The notes under the pieces: generated by a model
Databases searched by the model: none
Told to the model about the DNA's origin: nothing
Seen by the model: only the letters and a program-made list of their open reading frames with translations
NCBI RefSeq assembly: GCF_004522105.1
Contig: NZ_SPUJ01000001.1
Span: 186,001 to 250,000, forward strand
DNA from: Nocardioides sp. 1609
Lineage (GTDB): Bacteria; Actinomycetota; Actinomycetes; Propionibacteriales; Nocardioidaceae
DNA: 64,000 nt
Reading direction: 5' to 3'
In this document: positions 18,037 through 27,181 of the stretch, one piece after another
Numbering within the stretch: position 1 is the stretch's first letter
How the letters are laid out: each line of letters begins with the position of its first letter
Translations under genes and position numbers: made by a program

Positions 18037-19976
18037 ACCGCACGACCCATCGACCGAGGCGAGTCCTCGGCGCCGTGACCTCCCTCGGCGTCGCCGCCGC
18101 CGGCCTCGCCGTCCTCGGCGGCGTCGCCACGGCCCCGCCCGCCCGGGCCGCGGAGGTCGACGTCACGAACGCGACCTTCACGTGGGACCTCAACAACGAG
18201 GCCACCAGCGGGGCCTTCGCGCCCGGCACCTGGAACCTGATGTCGGCCGGCAGGATCGGCAACCCGGGCGCGGGCGGGGTGACCCTCAGGACCAGCGACG
18301 ACGGCGCGACCTGGAGCAACGGCGCCGCCGCCGGCTGGTCGGCCCAGAGCGGCGACGTCACCGTCGAGGACCTCCAGGCCAACGGCTCGTACGCCCCGGC
18401 CACCTTCGGCGGCACCCGCACCAACACCGCGGGCGCGAACGCCAACACGGCGGGTGTCCGCGGGGAGACCCGGTTCAAGTTCACCGGGGGCACCGGCACG
18501 GTCGACCCCGCCGCCGGCACCGCGTCCGTGGCCTGGGACGGCGACGCGACGCTCCTCTTCTACTCCGGCATGACGTTCTTCCACCTCTCCGACCCCGAGC
18601 TGAGCGTCGCCGCCGACGGCACCGGCACCGTGAGGGCCACCGTGGGCGGCTACGCCACGTCCATGGACGACCCGACCCTCTGGCAGGCGCTGCCCGACGA
18701 GGAGGTCACCGTCGCCACGCTCACCGACGTCGACGTCACCACGCTCGGCGTCACCACCACCCCGGCGTACCGCGAGGTCGCCTACTCCGCGCCGGCGAGC
18801 TCGTCGGCCCAGGTCACCTCGGGCACCAGCTGGGGCTCCTTCCCCCAGGGCTTCGTCGACTTCCAGCAGGACGTCCGCCAGGGTCCGTACTGGTACTCCA
18901 CCGGTGGCGCGGCCGACCCTCGCAAGATCGCCAACGAGCTCCAGGTGAGGTTCAACACCGCCCCCTCGGTCACCGTCTCCGACACCGACCTGCTGCCGAA
19001 CGGCAGCTACGAGGTCACCGTCGAGGGCGAGAACTTCGACCCGGGCGCCGCCATCGGCACCCGCCCCCCGCTCGCGGGCCGGTCCGGGGGCACCTACGTG
19101 GTGTTCGGCAAGTTCGCCGACACCTGGCGCCCCTCGGCGGGCGCACCGTCCACCTCGCGCAAGAACACCAGCCAGAAGTGGGCCGTCCTCGCCGCCGACA
19201 TGGGCACCGTGGGCGGTCCCGCGGCCGGTGCGGTCGAGCTCACCCCCGCTGGCACGTTCTCGACCACCGTCACCGTCGACAAGGCCGCGATCGACGCGGT
19301 GGCGACCGACCCGAGCCTGGTCAACTACGGCGTCTACACCTACCCGGGCAGCGGCGCGGCCAACGCGGCGTTCGAGACCTACACGCCGATCACCTTCACC
19401 CCGGCGACCCCGGCGGTCACCGTCTCGGCGCCGTCGGTCACCTACGGCAGGACCGCGACCGCGACCGTCACCGTCGCCAACGAGGGTGCCGCCGACGGCG
19501 ACACCGTCACGCTGCGGCGCGGCACCACCACGGTCGGCACCGCCCCGCTCACCGCCGGCACGGCGACCTTCCCGCTCGGCACGCTCCCGGCCGGCGCGCA
19601 CGCGCTCACCGCGTCGTTCTCGGGCAACAGCAACTCGCTCGCCGCCCGGGGCGCCGGCTCGCTGAGGGTCGCGAAGGCCACCAGCACGACCGCGGTCGCG
19701 CTGGCCAGGGCTCCGAGGAAGCAGAGGGCCGGCAAGGCGAAGGTCACCGTCACCTCCCCGACCACGAGGGCGACCGGCAAGGTCGTCGTCCAGGTCACGA
19801 AGGCCGGCAAGGTCGTCAGGCGCGCCCAGGGCACGCTGAGGCCGAACGGCGTCGTCACCGTGACGCTGCCCCAGCTCGGCAACAAGGCCAAGGGCGCCCA
19901 TCAGGTCGTCGTGACCTACGCCGGCACCGCCAACGTCGCCGGTTCGACCAAGACGGTCCGCTTCACCGTCGGCTGA
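18033..19976 (+). CDS. Secreted protein 3 of the heme cluster: HtaA-like, shared accessory domain and Ig-like repeats
   Basis: This 647-residue protein starts at ATG 18033, overlapping the previous stop. A signal peptide ends near residue 40 (PARAAE). Residues about 40-309 form an HtaA-like domain (LLFYSGMTFFHLSDPELSV). Residues about 311-457 are a domain also found in surface protein 1 (GGTYVVFGKFADTWRPSAG, FETYTPITF). Two Ig-like modules close the chain (TVTVANEGAADGDTVTLRRG; KAKVTVTSPTTRATGKVVVQ). No C-terminal membrane helix or sorting signal is seen, so it is probably secreted or held by other means. It combines both modules of its two neighbours. Confidence 0.72.
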   Translation: MNRTTHRPRRVLGAVTSLGVAAAGLAVLGGVATAPPARAAEVDVTNATFTWDLNNEATSGAFAPGTWNLMSAGRIGNPGAGGVTLRTSDDGATWSNGAAAGWSAQSGDVTVEDLQANGSYAPATFGGTRTNTAGANANTAGVRGETRFKFTGGTGTVDPAAGTASVAWDGDATLLFYSGMTFFHLSDPELSVAADGTGTVRATVGGYATSMDDPTLWQALPDEEVTVATLTDVDVTTLGVTTTPAYREVAYSAPASSSAQVTSGTSWGSFPQGFVDFQQDVRQGPYWYSTGGAADPRKIANELQVRFNTAPSVTVSDTDLLPNGSYEVTVEGENFDPGAAIGTRPPLAGRSGGTYVVFGKFADTWRPSAGAPSTSRKNTSQKWAVLAADMGTVGGPAAGAVELTPAGTFSTTVTVDKAAIDAVATDPSLVNYGVYTYPGSGAANAAFETYTPITFTPATPAVTVSAPSVTYGRTATATVTVANEGAADGDTVTLRRGTTTVGTAPLTAGTATFPLGTLPAGAHALTASFSGNSNSLAARGAGSLRVAKATSTTAVALARAPRKQRAGKAKVTVTSPTTRATGKVVVQVTKAGKVVRRAQGTLRPNGVVTVTLPQLGNKAKGAHQVVVTYAGTANVAGSTKTVRFTVG

Positions 19977-19984
19977 TCCATCCT

Positions 19985-20022
19985 GGTCCCCGGGGCCGGG
20001 CTCGCGCCCGGCCCCAGGGACC
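19985..20022 (+). terminator. GC-rich hairpin after the surface protein genes
   Basis: GGTCCCCGGGGCCGGGC (19985-20001) pairs with GCCCGGCCCCAGGGACC (20006-20022) around a 4-nt loop, with one imperfect position. There is no T-tract. It may terminate or attenuate transcription before the heme oxygenase gene. Confidence 0.6.
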
Positions 20023-20040
20023 CGTCAGCCCGCGCCGGCA

Positions 20041-20110
20041 CCACCCCCATCACCACCCCCAGCCCCACCCCCGGCACCACCCGAGACCACCAGACAGGGC
20101 ACCCACCCCC
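20041..20110 (+). other. C/A-rich, G- and T-poor leader before heme oxygenase
   Basis: The 70 bp before the ATG at 20111 consist largely of CACC and CCCC runs with few G and almost no T. No Shine-Dalgarno sequence is visible. The RNA would be nearly unstructured, in contrast to the strong hairpin just upstream. Confidence 0.6.
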
Positions 20111-20800
20111 ATGACCATCACCACCACGACCACGCCGTCCCTGGCCTCGGCGATGCGCGACGGCTCGAAGATCGAGCACGAGGCGGCCGAGGGCTCCTCG
20201 TTCATGGCCGAGCTGCTCGACGGCCGGCTGAACGAGCGCGGCTACGTCGACTACCTCCTGCGCCTGCGCGCCGCCTACGAGGCGATGGAGGACGCCGTCC
20301 GTGCGACCGCCGACGACCCGATGGTCGCCGCCGTGCACGACCCGGAGCTCGAACGACTTGCCGCCCTCGACGCCGACCTGGCCTACTGGACCGCCCGGAC
20401 ACCCGGCGGTGCCGAGGTCGGGACGCTGGACTCCCCCGCCGCCGAGGCCTACGCGGCCCGGCTGCGGACGGCGCGCGAGCAAGCCGCCGACGGCTGGGGC
20501 GGCGCGCTCGTGGCGCACCACTACACCCGGTACCTCGGCGACCTCTCGGGCGGCCAGGCGATCGGCCGGATCCTCAGCCGGTCCTTCGACCTCACCGACG
20601 GTGGCGGCGTGGCCTTCTACGCCTTCCCGGCCATCGCGAAGCCGAAGCCCTACAAGGACGCCTACCGCGCCCGGCTCGACGGCCTCGGGCTCGACGACGC
20701 CGGCGTCCGCCGCGTCGTGGAGGAGGTCAAGGTCGCCTTCAACCTCAACCAGGCGCTCTTCACCGAGCTCGGCCGGCACCTCCCCGCCTACCGGCGCTGA
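20111..20800 (+). CDS. hmuO: Heme oxygenase
   Basis: This 229-residue protein of the biliverdin-producing heme oxygenase family has the proximal heme-ligand region SKIEHEAAEGSSFM (His about residue 22) and the distal-helix motif HHYTRYLGDLSGGQAIGRIL with the conserved Gly-rich kink. It opens heme to biliverdin, CO and Fe2+, releasing iron from imported heme in the cytoplasm. The position after the Hmu and surface genes completes a capture-import-degradation route. A 134-bp gap with a hairpin separates it from the operon; whether it shares the iron-box promoter is uncertain. Confidence 0.95.
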   Translation: MTITTTTTPSLASAMRDGSKIEHEAAEGSSFMAELLDGRLNERGYVDYLLRLRAAYEAMEDAVRATADDPMVAAVHDPELERLAALDADLAYWTARTPGGAEVGTLDSPAAEAYAARLRTAREQAADGWGGALVAHHYTRYLGDLSGGQAIGRILSRSFDLTDGGGVAFYAFPAIAKPKPYKDAYRARLDGLGLDDAGVRRVVEEVKVAFNLNQALFTELGRHLPAYRR

Positions 20801-20807
20801 CCGTCCC

Positions 20808-20838
20808 GCCCGGAGGTCGACGCACTCCACCTCCGGGC
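20808..20838 (+). terminator. Hairpin after heme oxygenase
   Basis: GCCCGGAGGT (20808-20817) pairs perfectly with ACCTCCGGGC (20829-20838) around an 11-nt loop, 8 bp after the hmuO stop. There is no T-tract, as is common in high-GC actinobacteria. Confidence 0.6.
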
Positions 20839-20872
20839 TGCACAGAACCCGCCCAGGTGGGTACCGGGCGCC

Positions 20873-21895
20873 ATGACGGACACGCACACCGACGAAGTCG
20901 ACGACACCCAGGACGTCGACGACCCGACCGACCTCACCCCCCGCACCCGGAAGTTCGTCGCACGCCAGACGCTCAGCGAGTTCCTCGACGACCAGTGCAC
21001 CGACCTGGCGGCCGCGCTCACCTACTACGCCGTCCTGGCGCTGTTCCCGGCGGCGATCGCCCTGACCTCCGTGCTCGGCCTGGTCGGTCAGGGCACGAGC
21101 GCGGTCGACGAGGTGCTCGGCATCCTGCAGACCCTCGGCGCCGGCGGCGTCGTGGACTCCATCGGTCCCACCCTGCGCGAGCTCGCGACGTCGCAGGGCG
21201 CGGGCCTCGGCTTCGTGCTGGGTCTCGCCGGGGCGCTGTGGTCGGCCAGCGGGTACGTCGGTGCGTTCGGCCGGGCGATGAACCGGATCTACGAGAAGGG
21301 CGAGGGCCGCCCGATCTGGAAGCTCCGCCCGGCGATGCTCCTGCTGACCGCCGTCCTGGTCGTGCTCGTCGCCCTGGTGCTCGCCGCGCTCGTCCTCACG
21401 GGCCCGGCGGCCGAGGCGGTCGGCGACGCGATCGGTCTCGGCGGCACGGCCGTCACGGTCTGGAACATCGCCAAGTGGCCGGTGCTGCTCGCGGTCGTCG
21501 TCCTGATCGTGGCCCTGCTCTACCACTTCACGCCCAACGTCCACCCGCCCCGCTTCCGCTGGACCAGTGTCGGCGCCGTCCTGGCCATCGTGGTCTGGGT
21601 GGTCGCGAGCATCGGGTTCGGTCTCTACGTCGCGAACTTCTCCTCCTACGACAAGACCTACGGCGCGCTCGCCGGCGTCGTGGTGTTCCTGCTGTGGCTG
21701 TGGCTCACCAACCTCGCCCTCCTGCTCGGGGCCGAGCTGGACGCCGAGCTCGAGCGGGGCCGCGAGCTCCAGCGCGGCGAGCCGGCCGAGGACGACATCC
21801 TGCTGCCTCACCGCGACACCCGGAACCTCGAGAAGAAGGCGGCCAAGGAGCGCGCCGCGGCCGAGGAGGCCGGCCGGATCCGCCGGGAGCCGTGA
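20873..21895 (+). CDS. YihY/BrkB family membrane protein
   Basis: This 340-residue integral membrane protein has the YihY/BrkB signature segment DLAAALTYYAVLALFPAAIAL near residue 45 and about six hydrophobic helices. Conserved family pieces include WSASGYVGAFGRAMNRIYE and SYDKTYGALAGVVVFLLWLW. The charged C-terminal tail is cytoplasmic or disordered. The family's transport substrate is not known. A second, divergent member lies at 61208-62260. It is followed by the merR operator only 4 bp after the stop. Confidence 0.88.
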   Translation: MTDTHTDEVDDTQDVDDPTDLTPRTRKFVARQTLSEFLDDQCTDLAAALTYYAVLALFPAAIALTSVLGLVGQGTSAVDEVLGILQTLGAGGVVDSIGPTLRELATSQGAGLGFVLGLAGALWSASGYVGAFGRAMNRIYEKGEGRPIWKLRPAMLLLTAVLVVLVALVLAALVLTGPAAEAVGDAIGLGGTAVTVWNIAKWPVLLAVVVLIVALLYHFTPNVHPPRFRWTSVGAVLAIVVWVVASIGFGLYVANFSSYDKTYGALAGVVVFLLWLWLTNLALLLGAELDAELERGRELQRGEPAEDDILLPHRDTRNLEKKAAKERAAAEEAGRIRREP

Positions 21896-21899
21896 CCAC

Positions 21900-21931
21900 T
21901 TGACCCTGGAGCCCGCTCCAGGGTCGAATGT
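21900..21931 (+). promoter_or_regulatory. MerR-type operator/promoter of the regulator gene
   Basis: TTGACC at 21900-21905 is followed by the inverted repeat CCTGGA-n6-TCCAGG at 21905-21922, which extends to 22 bp with ACC/GGT ends, and a possible -10 GAATGT at 21926-21931. The long spacer of 19-20 bp is typical of MerR-activated promoters. The same core lies before the aldo/keto reductase gene. Confidence 0.75.
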
Positions 21932-21935
21932 GCGG

Positions 21936-22361
21936 ATGGACGCCACGTCGACGGACCCCGCCCCCGCCTCCGCCTCCGCCTCCGGGATGAGCATCGCGGA
22001 GGCCGCAGCTCACCTCGGCCTGACGCCCGACACGCTGCGCTACTACGAGAAGGACGGGCTGCTCCTCCGCCCGGTCCGGCGGGCCTCCAGCGGGCACCGC
22101 CGCTACGACGGCCCCGACCTGCGCTGGGTCGAGCTCGTGACCCGCCTCCGCTCGACCGGCATGCCGATCCGCGACGTGCGTCGCTACGCCGACCTGGTGC
22201 GGGCCGGCGCCGGCAACGAGCCCGACCGGCTCGCCCTCCTGCAGGAGCACCGCCGCGCCGTGCTGGCCCAGCTCGCCGAGGTCCAGGAGCACCTCGGCGC
22301 CATCGACCACAAGATCGGCATCTACACCGACCTCCTGGAGCGTGCCGACGGCGCCGCTTGA
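21936..22361 (+). CDS. MerR family transcriptional regulator
   Basis: This 141-residue protein has an N-terminal winged-helix MerR domain (SIAEAAAHLGLTPDTLRYYEKDGLL at about residues 19-43, the recognition helix being LTPDTLRYYEK) and a C-terminal dimerisation coil (ALLQEHRRAVLAQLAEVQEHLGAIDHKIGIY). There is no cysteine-based metal site, so the inducer may be an aldehyde or other electrophile. The gene lies between two copies of the same operator and directly before an aldo/keto reductase, which implies autoregulation and control of that enzyme. The ATG at 21936 starts just after the operator. Confidence 0.9.
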   Translation: MDATSTDPAPASASASGMSIAEAAAHLGLTPDTLRYYEKDGLLLRPVRRASSGHRRYDGPDLRWVELVTRLRSTGMPIRDVRRYADLVRAGAGNEPDRLALLQEHRRAVLAQLAEVQEHLGAIDHKIGIYTDLLERADGAA

Positions 22362-22388
22362 CCTGGACCGCGCTCCAGGATGTTGGCT
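22358..22388 (+). promoter_or_regulatory. MerR-type operator/promoter of the aldo/keto reductase gene
   Basis: TTGACC at 22358-22363, inverted repeat CCTGGA-n6-TCCAGG at 22362-22379 and -10 TTGGCT at 22383-22388 give a 19-bp spacer. It overlaps the merR stop codon. The hexamer lies 6 nt before the ATG at 22395. Confidence 0.75.
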
Positions 22389-22394
22389 GGGTCC

Positions 22395-23393
<999 letters not shown>

Positions 23394-23401
23394 GCGAGGT
23401 C

Positions 23402-23427
23402 GACCCGTCACCTATCGGTGACGGGTC
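23402..23427. repeat. Single 26-bp palindrome of the GACCCGTCACC family
   Basis: Arms GACCCGTCACC and GGTGACGGGTC flank the loop TATC. It lies between the convergent aldo/keto reductase and HEAT-repeat genes, 8 bp after one stop and 2 bp before the other, a fitting place for a bidirectional terminator. Confidence 0.9.
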
Positions 23428-23429
23428 GA

Positions 23430-23987
23430 TCACGTGTCGTCGAGGTCGAGGCGGCGGCGCAGCGTCTCGAGCGCCCGGGCCGCCTGCCGTCGTACGTCGG
23501 GGTGCTCGTCCGCCAGGTGCGCCGTGACCACGGCGACGTGCTCGGTGTCGCCGGTGACGGCCAGGCAGCGCACGGCCTGCGCCCGCACCCGCGGCAGGGC
23601 GTGGTCGGCCAGCGCGGCCGCGCCGTCGCCGGTCCCGGCGACGTCGTACCGGGCGGCGACCTTGAGGCACATCTCGGCCGGCCGGTAGTGCCCGTCGGCG
23701 AGACCGCGCACGACCGCCGGGGTCGCCGCCTCGTCCCACACGTGCAGCAGGCCGCGCGCACCCCACGTGCGCACCCAGTAGTCCTTCCACCTGCTCCGGT
23801 CGAGGACGGCGTCCCCGGGCTCCCAGGTGCGCCCGGTCAGCCCGCGCAGCTCGGCGACGTACCGCTCGCGCGGCGCCCCCGCGAGCAGGTCGACGCACAC
23901 CGCCGTGAACGCCGGCCGGCCGATCCGATCGGCCAGGGCGGCGATCGAGACCGCGACCGGCTCGCGGTCGGAGCCGGCGGGAGCCAT
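23430..23987 (-). CDS. HEAT-repeat-like protein
   Basis: This 185-residue protein has two or three HEAT-like helical repeats in its C-terminal half (LADHALPRVRAQAVRCLAVTG; HLADEHPDVRRQAARALETL). The N-terminal half contains SRWKDYWVRTWGARGLLHVWD, which fits no family I can name with confidence. It has no signal peptide. A GAGGAAAGG ribosome-binding site precedes the ATG at 23987. It is divergent from the phosphosugar mutase gene with only 18 bp between the starts. The function is unknown; protein-protein binding is likely. Confidence 0.7.
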   Translation of the reverse strand: MAPAGSDREPVAVSIAALADRIGRPAFTAVCVDLLAGAPRERYVAELRGLTGRTWEPGDAVLDRSRWKDYWVRTWGARGLLHVWDEAATPAVVRGLADGHYRPAEMCLKVAARYDVAGTGDGAAALADHALPRVRAQAVRCLAVTGDTEHVAVVTAHLADEHPDVRRQAARALETLRRRLDLDDT

Positions 23988-23992
23988 GGCGC

Positions 23993-23998
23993 TACCTT
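23993..23998 (+). promoter_or_regulatory. -10 element for the phosphosugar mutase
   Basis: TACCTT lies 7 nt before the ATG at 24006, inside the 18-bp gap between divergent starts and overlapping the ribosome-binding site of the opposite gene. Confidence 0.45.
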
Positions 23999-24005
23999 TC
24001 CTCAC

Positions 24006-25676
24006 ATGAGTCCCGACGTCGACGTCCTCCTCGACCGCGCGCGCGCCTGGCTGTCGGAGGACCCCGACGACCGCACGCGGGCCGAGCTCGAGGCCGTCGT
24101 GGCCGCCGTCGGCAGCGGCGACGCCGACGCCCGGGCCGACCTCGCCGACCGCTTCCGCGGCACCCTCGAGTTCGGCACCGCCGGGCTGCGCGGTGCGCTC
24201 GGTGCCGGGCCGAACCGGATGAACCGCGTCGTCGTCCAGCGCGCGGCGGCCGGGCTGGCGGCCTACCTCGTCAAGCAGGACCCGGCCGCCGGCGGCCACC
24301 GCTCCGTCGTCATCGGGTACGACGCCCGCCACGACTCCGACGTGTTCGCGCGCGACACCGCCGCGGTGATGACCGGCGCCGGCTTCACCGCGTGGGTGCT
24401 GCCGCGACCGCTGCCCACCCCGATCCTGGCCTTCGCGATCCGCGAGCTCGGGTGCGCCGCCGGCGTGATGGTCACCGCGAGCCACAACCCGCCGCAGGAC
24501 AACGGCTACAAGGTCTACCTCGGCGACGGCAGCCAGATCGTGCCGCCCGCCGACGCCGGCATCGCCGCCGAGATCGAGACCGTCGGCCCGCTCGCCGGCA
24601 TCGCCCGCGGCGGCGCCGGCACCGTCCTCGGCGAGGACATCGTCGACCACTACCTCGACACGGTGGCCGGCCTGGCCGGCGACGGCCCGCGCGACCTCGA
24701 CGTCGTCTACACGCCGTTGCACGGCGTCGGCGCCGCCACGGTGCTGCAGGTGCTCGAGACCGCGGGGTTCGCGGCGCCGCGCGTCGTCGAGCAGCAGGAG
24801 CAGCCCGACCCCGACTTCCCGACGGTCGGCTTCCCGAACCCCGAGGAGGAGGGCGCGATGGACCTCGCGCTCGCCCTCGCCGAGCGGACCGGCGCCGACC
24901 TGGTCGTCGCCAACGACCCGGACGCCGACCGGTGCGCGGCCGCCGTCCCCGGCCCCGGCGGCTGGCGGATGCTGCGCGGCGACGAGGTCGGCGCGCTCCT
25001 CGCGCACCACCTGCTCGCGCGCGGCGCCACCGGCACCTACGCGGCGTCCATCGTGTCCTCCTCGCTGCTCGGCAAGCAGGCCCGGGCCGCCGGCCAGCCC
25101 CACGAGGAGACCCTCACCGGCTTCAAGTGGATCGCCCGGGTCGAGGGCCTCGCCTTCGGCTACGAGGAGGCGCTCGGTTACTGCGTCGACCCGACCCACG
25201 TGCGCGACAAGGACGGCGTCTCGGCCCTGCTCATGCTGTGCGAGCTCGCCGCCGCCCTCAAGGCCGAGGGCCGCGGCCTGGTCGACCTCCTCGACGACAT
25301 CGCCCGCGAGCACGGGCTGCACGCCACCGGCCAGGCCTCGGTGCGGGTCGACGACCTCGGCCTGATCACCGCCGCAATGGCGCGCCTGCGCGAGCAGCCG
25401 CCGACCGCCCTCGGCGGCCTCGACGTGCTGTCCGTCGACGACCTCGGCGCGGGCTCCGCCGACCTGCCGCCGACCGACGGGCTGCGCTACCACCTCGCCG
25501 ACGGCGCCCGGGTGATCGTGCGGCCCAGCGGCACCGAGCCGAAGGTGAAGTGCTACCTCGAGGTCGTCGTCCCGGTCGAGGACGGCGCCGAGGACGGCGT
25601 CCAGGCCGCCCGCATCAGCGCCGCCGGCCGCCTCGACGCCCTCGGCTCCGACATCCTCGCCGCCGCCGGACTGTAG
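24006..25676 (+). CDS. Phospho-sugar mutase (phosphoglucomutase/phosphomannomutase)
   Basis: This 556-residue enzyme of the alpha-D-phosphohexomutase family has the active phosphoserine loop GVMVTASHNPPQDNGYK, the Mg site DPDADRCA, the sugar-binding loop GYEEALGYCVD and the phosphate-binding loop RPSGTEPKVK. It interconverts 1- and 6-phosphates of glucose or mannose, and in this context possibly ribose or deoxyribose phosphates produced by nucleoside phosphorolysis. It starts at ATG 24006 with a -10 element 7 nt upstream. Confidence 0.92.
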   Translation: MSPDVDVLLDRARAWLSEDPDDRTRAELEAVVAAVGSGDADARADLADRFRGTLEFGTAGLRGALGAGPNRMNRVVVQRAAAGLAAYLVKQDPAAGGHRSVVIGYDARHDSDVFARDTAAVMTGAGFTAWVLPRPLPTPILAFAIRELGCAAGVMVTASHNPPQDNGYKVYLGDGSQIVPPADAGIAAEIETVGPLAGIARGGAGTVLGEDIVDHYLDTVAGLAGDGPRDLDVVYTPLHGVGAATVLQVLETAGFAAPRVVEQQEQPDPDFPTVGFPNPEEEGAMDLALALAERTGADLVVANDPDADRCAAAVPGPGGWRMLRGDEVGALLAHHLLARGATGTYAASIVSSSLLGKQARAAGQPHEETLTGFKWIARVEGLAFGYEEALGYCVDPTHVRDKDGVSALLMLCELAAALKAEGRGLVDLLDDIAREHGLHATGQASVRVDDLGLITAAMARLREQPPTALGGLDVLSVDDLGAGSADLPPTDGLRYHLADGARVIVRPSGTEPKVKCYLEVVVPVEDGAEDGVQAARISAAGRLDALGSDILAAAGL

Positions 25677-25720
25677 GCGTCCGGACGGAACCCGGCCGCT
25701 CCTGCGGGCATAGGCAGGTC

Positions 25721-26356
25721 GTGAACGACGTGCCTGTGCCTCCCCACCCCACCGACGGCGTCCTCTGGCGGCGGGCCACCGCGGGCGACCGCGAGTCCTT
25801 CGGCGTGCTGTTCGACCGGCACGCCGAGGCGGTGCGCAGCTACTGCGCGCGCCGGACGGGCTCGCTGGACGCCGCCGACGACCTCGTGTCGATCGTCTTC
25901 CTCGAGGCCTGGCGACGACGCGAGGAGGTCGAGCTCGTCGACGACCTCGCGCTCCCGTGGCTCTACGGCGTGGCCCGCCGCACCGTGCAGCGTCGCTGGC
26001 GCACGGCGGTCCGGCACCGGCAGGCGCTCTCCCGGCTCCCGGCGTCGATGGTCGAGCCCGACCCCGCCGACGGGGTCGCGGCACGCCTCGACGACGAGCG
26101 TCACCTCGAGCGGGTCCGCGTGGCCATGACCGAGCTCAACGCCATCGATCGGGACGTGATCCTGCTCTGCGTCTGGCAGGGCCTCGACTACGCCTCGGCC
26201 TCCGTGGCGCTCGGCGTCCCGATCGGCACCGTCCGTTCCCGTCTGTCGAGGGCGCGGGGCCGGCTCCGCGACGCCGTCGAACCGGACCCACCGGGTCCAC
26301 CGGGTCCACCGGCAGACCCCGCCCCCCTCCCGCTGACCGTCCAGGAGCACCGATGA
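25721..26356 (+). CDS. Sigma-70 family RNA polymerase sigma factor (ECF type)
   Basis: This 211-residue protein has sigma region 2 (FDRHAEAVRSYCARRTGS, DAADDLVSIVFLEAWRRREE) and region 4 (DRDVILLCVWQGLDYASASV, VPIGTVRSRLSRARGRLRD), with no region 1 or 3, so it is of the ECF class. A Pro-rich tail follows region 4. The stop overlaps the start of the next gene (ATGA), so the two proteins are co-translated and probably act together. No classic zinc anti-sigma domain is present. The target promoter is unknown. The GTG at 25721 gives a normal region 2 start. Confidence 0.9.
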   Translation: MNDVPVPPHPTDGVLWRRATAGDRESFGVLFDRHAEAVRSYCARRTGSLDAADDLVSIVFLEAWRRREEVELVDDLALPWLYGVARRTVQRRWRTAVRHRQALSRLPASMVEPDPADGVAARLDDERHLERVRVAMTELNAIDRDVILLCVWQGLDYASASVALGVPIGTVRSRLSRARGRLRDAVEPDPPGPPGPPADPAPLPLTVQEHR

Positions 26357-27165
26357 CCACCACGCTCACCCCGATGGACCCACGCCGGCACGCCGCCGTG
26401 CGCGACCTGCTCGTCGCCGAGGCCGGCCGGGCCCACCCGCCGCGCCGGTCCCCGAGCCGCGTCGCGCTGGCCGGCGGGCTGGTCGCCGCTACCGCGGTCA
26501 CGGCCGTCGTGCTCGTCGTCGCCGACCCCGGCCCCTCGCCGAGCTACGCGAGCTGGACGGCGGTGCCCGAGACCGCCCCGGGGCGGCACCCCGCGGACGG
26601 GGACCTCGCGGCGTGGAGCTCGCAGTGCAGCGACCTCGGTGTCGGCGGCGTCTCGATCGAGGGGGTGCCTCCACGGGTCGAGGAGGCCACCGCACGGACC
26701 CCCCTCGTCGACCGGCGCGGCGACTTCACCTTCTGCGTGGACGTCGCCCGGGGCAGCGGGACCGAGGACGACCCCCTCGTGGCCCTGGCCGGCATCCGGG
26801 CCGACGACGGCCCCCTGGAGGAGCTGAACACGATGTGGGCTCGGGTCGAGGACCAGCCGTTCACCCCTCCGGCGGCCGACGAGGTGCTCGTCCTGACCGG
26901 TGACGTCGACACACCGCCGCCGCCGCCCGAGGAGGACGACGTCAGGATGCTGGAGGCCTACCAGCTCGCCGGGCTCGCCGGGCCGGACGTCGACTCGGTC
27001 GTCGTGGTCCTCGCCAACGGGCTGCGCGTCGTGGCGACCGTCCAGGACGGGGTCTGGGGAGCGTGGTGGCCGGCCCAGGAGGGCGCGCCGGGCGACAGCC
27101 GCCTGGAGGTCGGCGCCGACGGCGCGGTGCACACCGTCGTGACGGCCGCGGTCGGACTCACCTGA
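26353..27165 (+). CDS. Membrane-anchored protein paired with the sigma factor
   Basis: This 270-residue protein has a cytoplasmic N-terminus of about 38 residues, one membrane helix (ALAGGLVAATAVTAVVLVVAD) and an extracellular domain of about 200 residues with two cysteines (SSQCSDLG, FTFCVDVA) that could form a disulfide, and a Pro-rich acidic patch. No family is recognised. Overlap with the sigma gene and single-helix topology suggest a regulator or sensor for the sigma factor, but no HXXXCXXC anti-sigma motif is seen, so it might be an effector instead. Confidence 0.6.
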   Translation: MTTTLTPMDPRRHAAVRDLLVAEAGRAHPPRRSPSRVALAGGLVAATAVTAVVLVVADPGPSPSYASWTAVPETAPGRHPADGDLAAWSSQCSDLGVGGVSIEGVPPRVEEATARTPLVDRRGDFTFCVDVARGSGTEDDPLVALAGIRADDGPLEELNTMWARVEDQPFTPPAADEVLVLTGDVDTPPPPPEEDDVRMLEAYQLAGLAGPDVDSVVVVLANGLRVVATVQDGVWGAWWPAQEGAPGDSRLEVGADGAVHTVVTAAVGLT

Positions 27166-27181
27166 GCCCGGGCACGACCGG

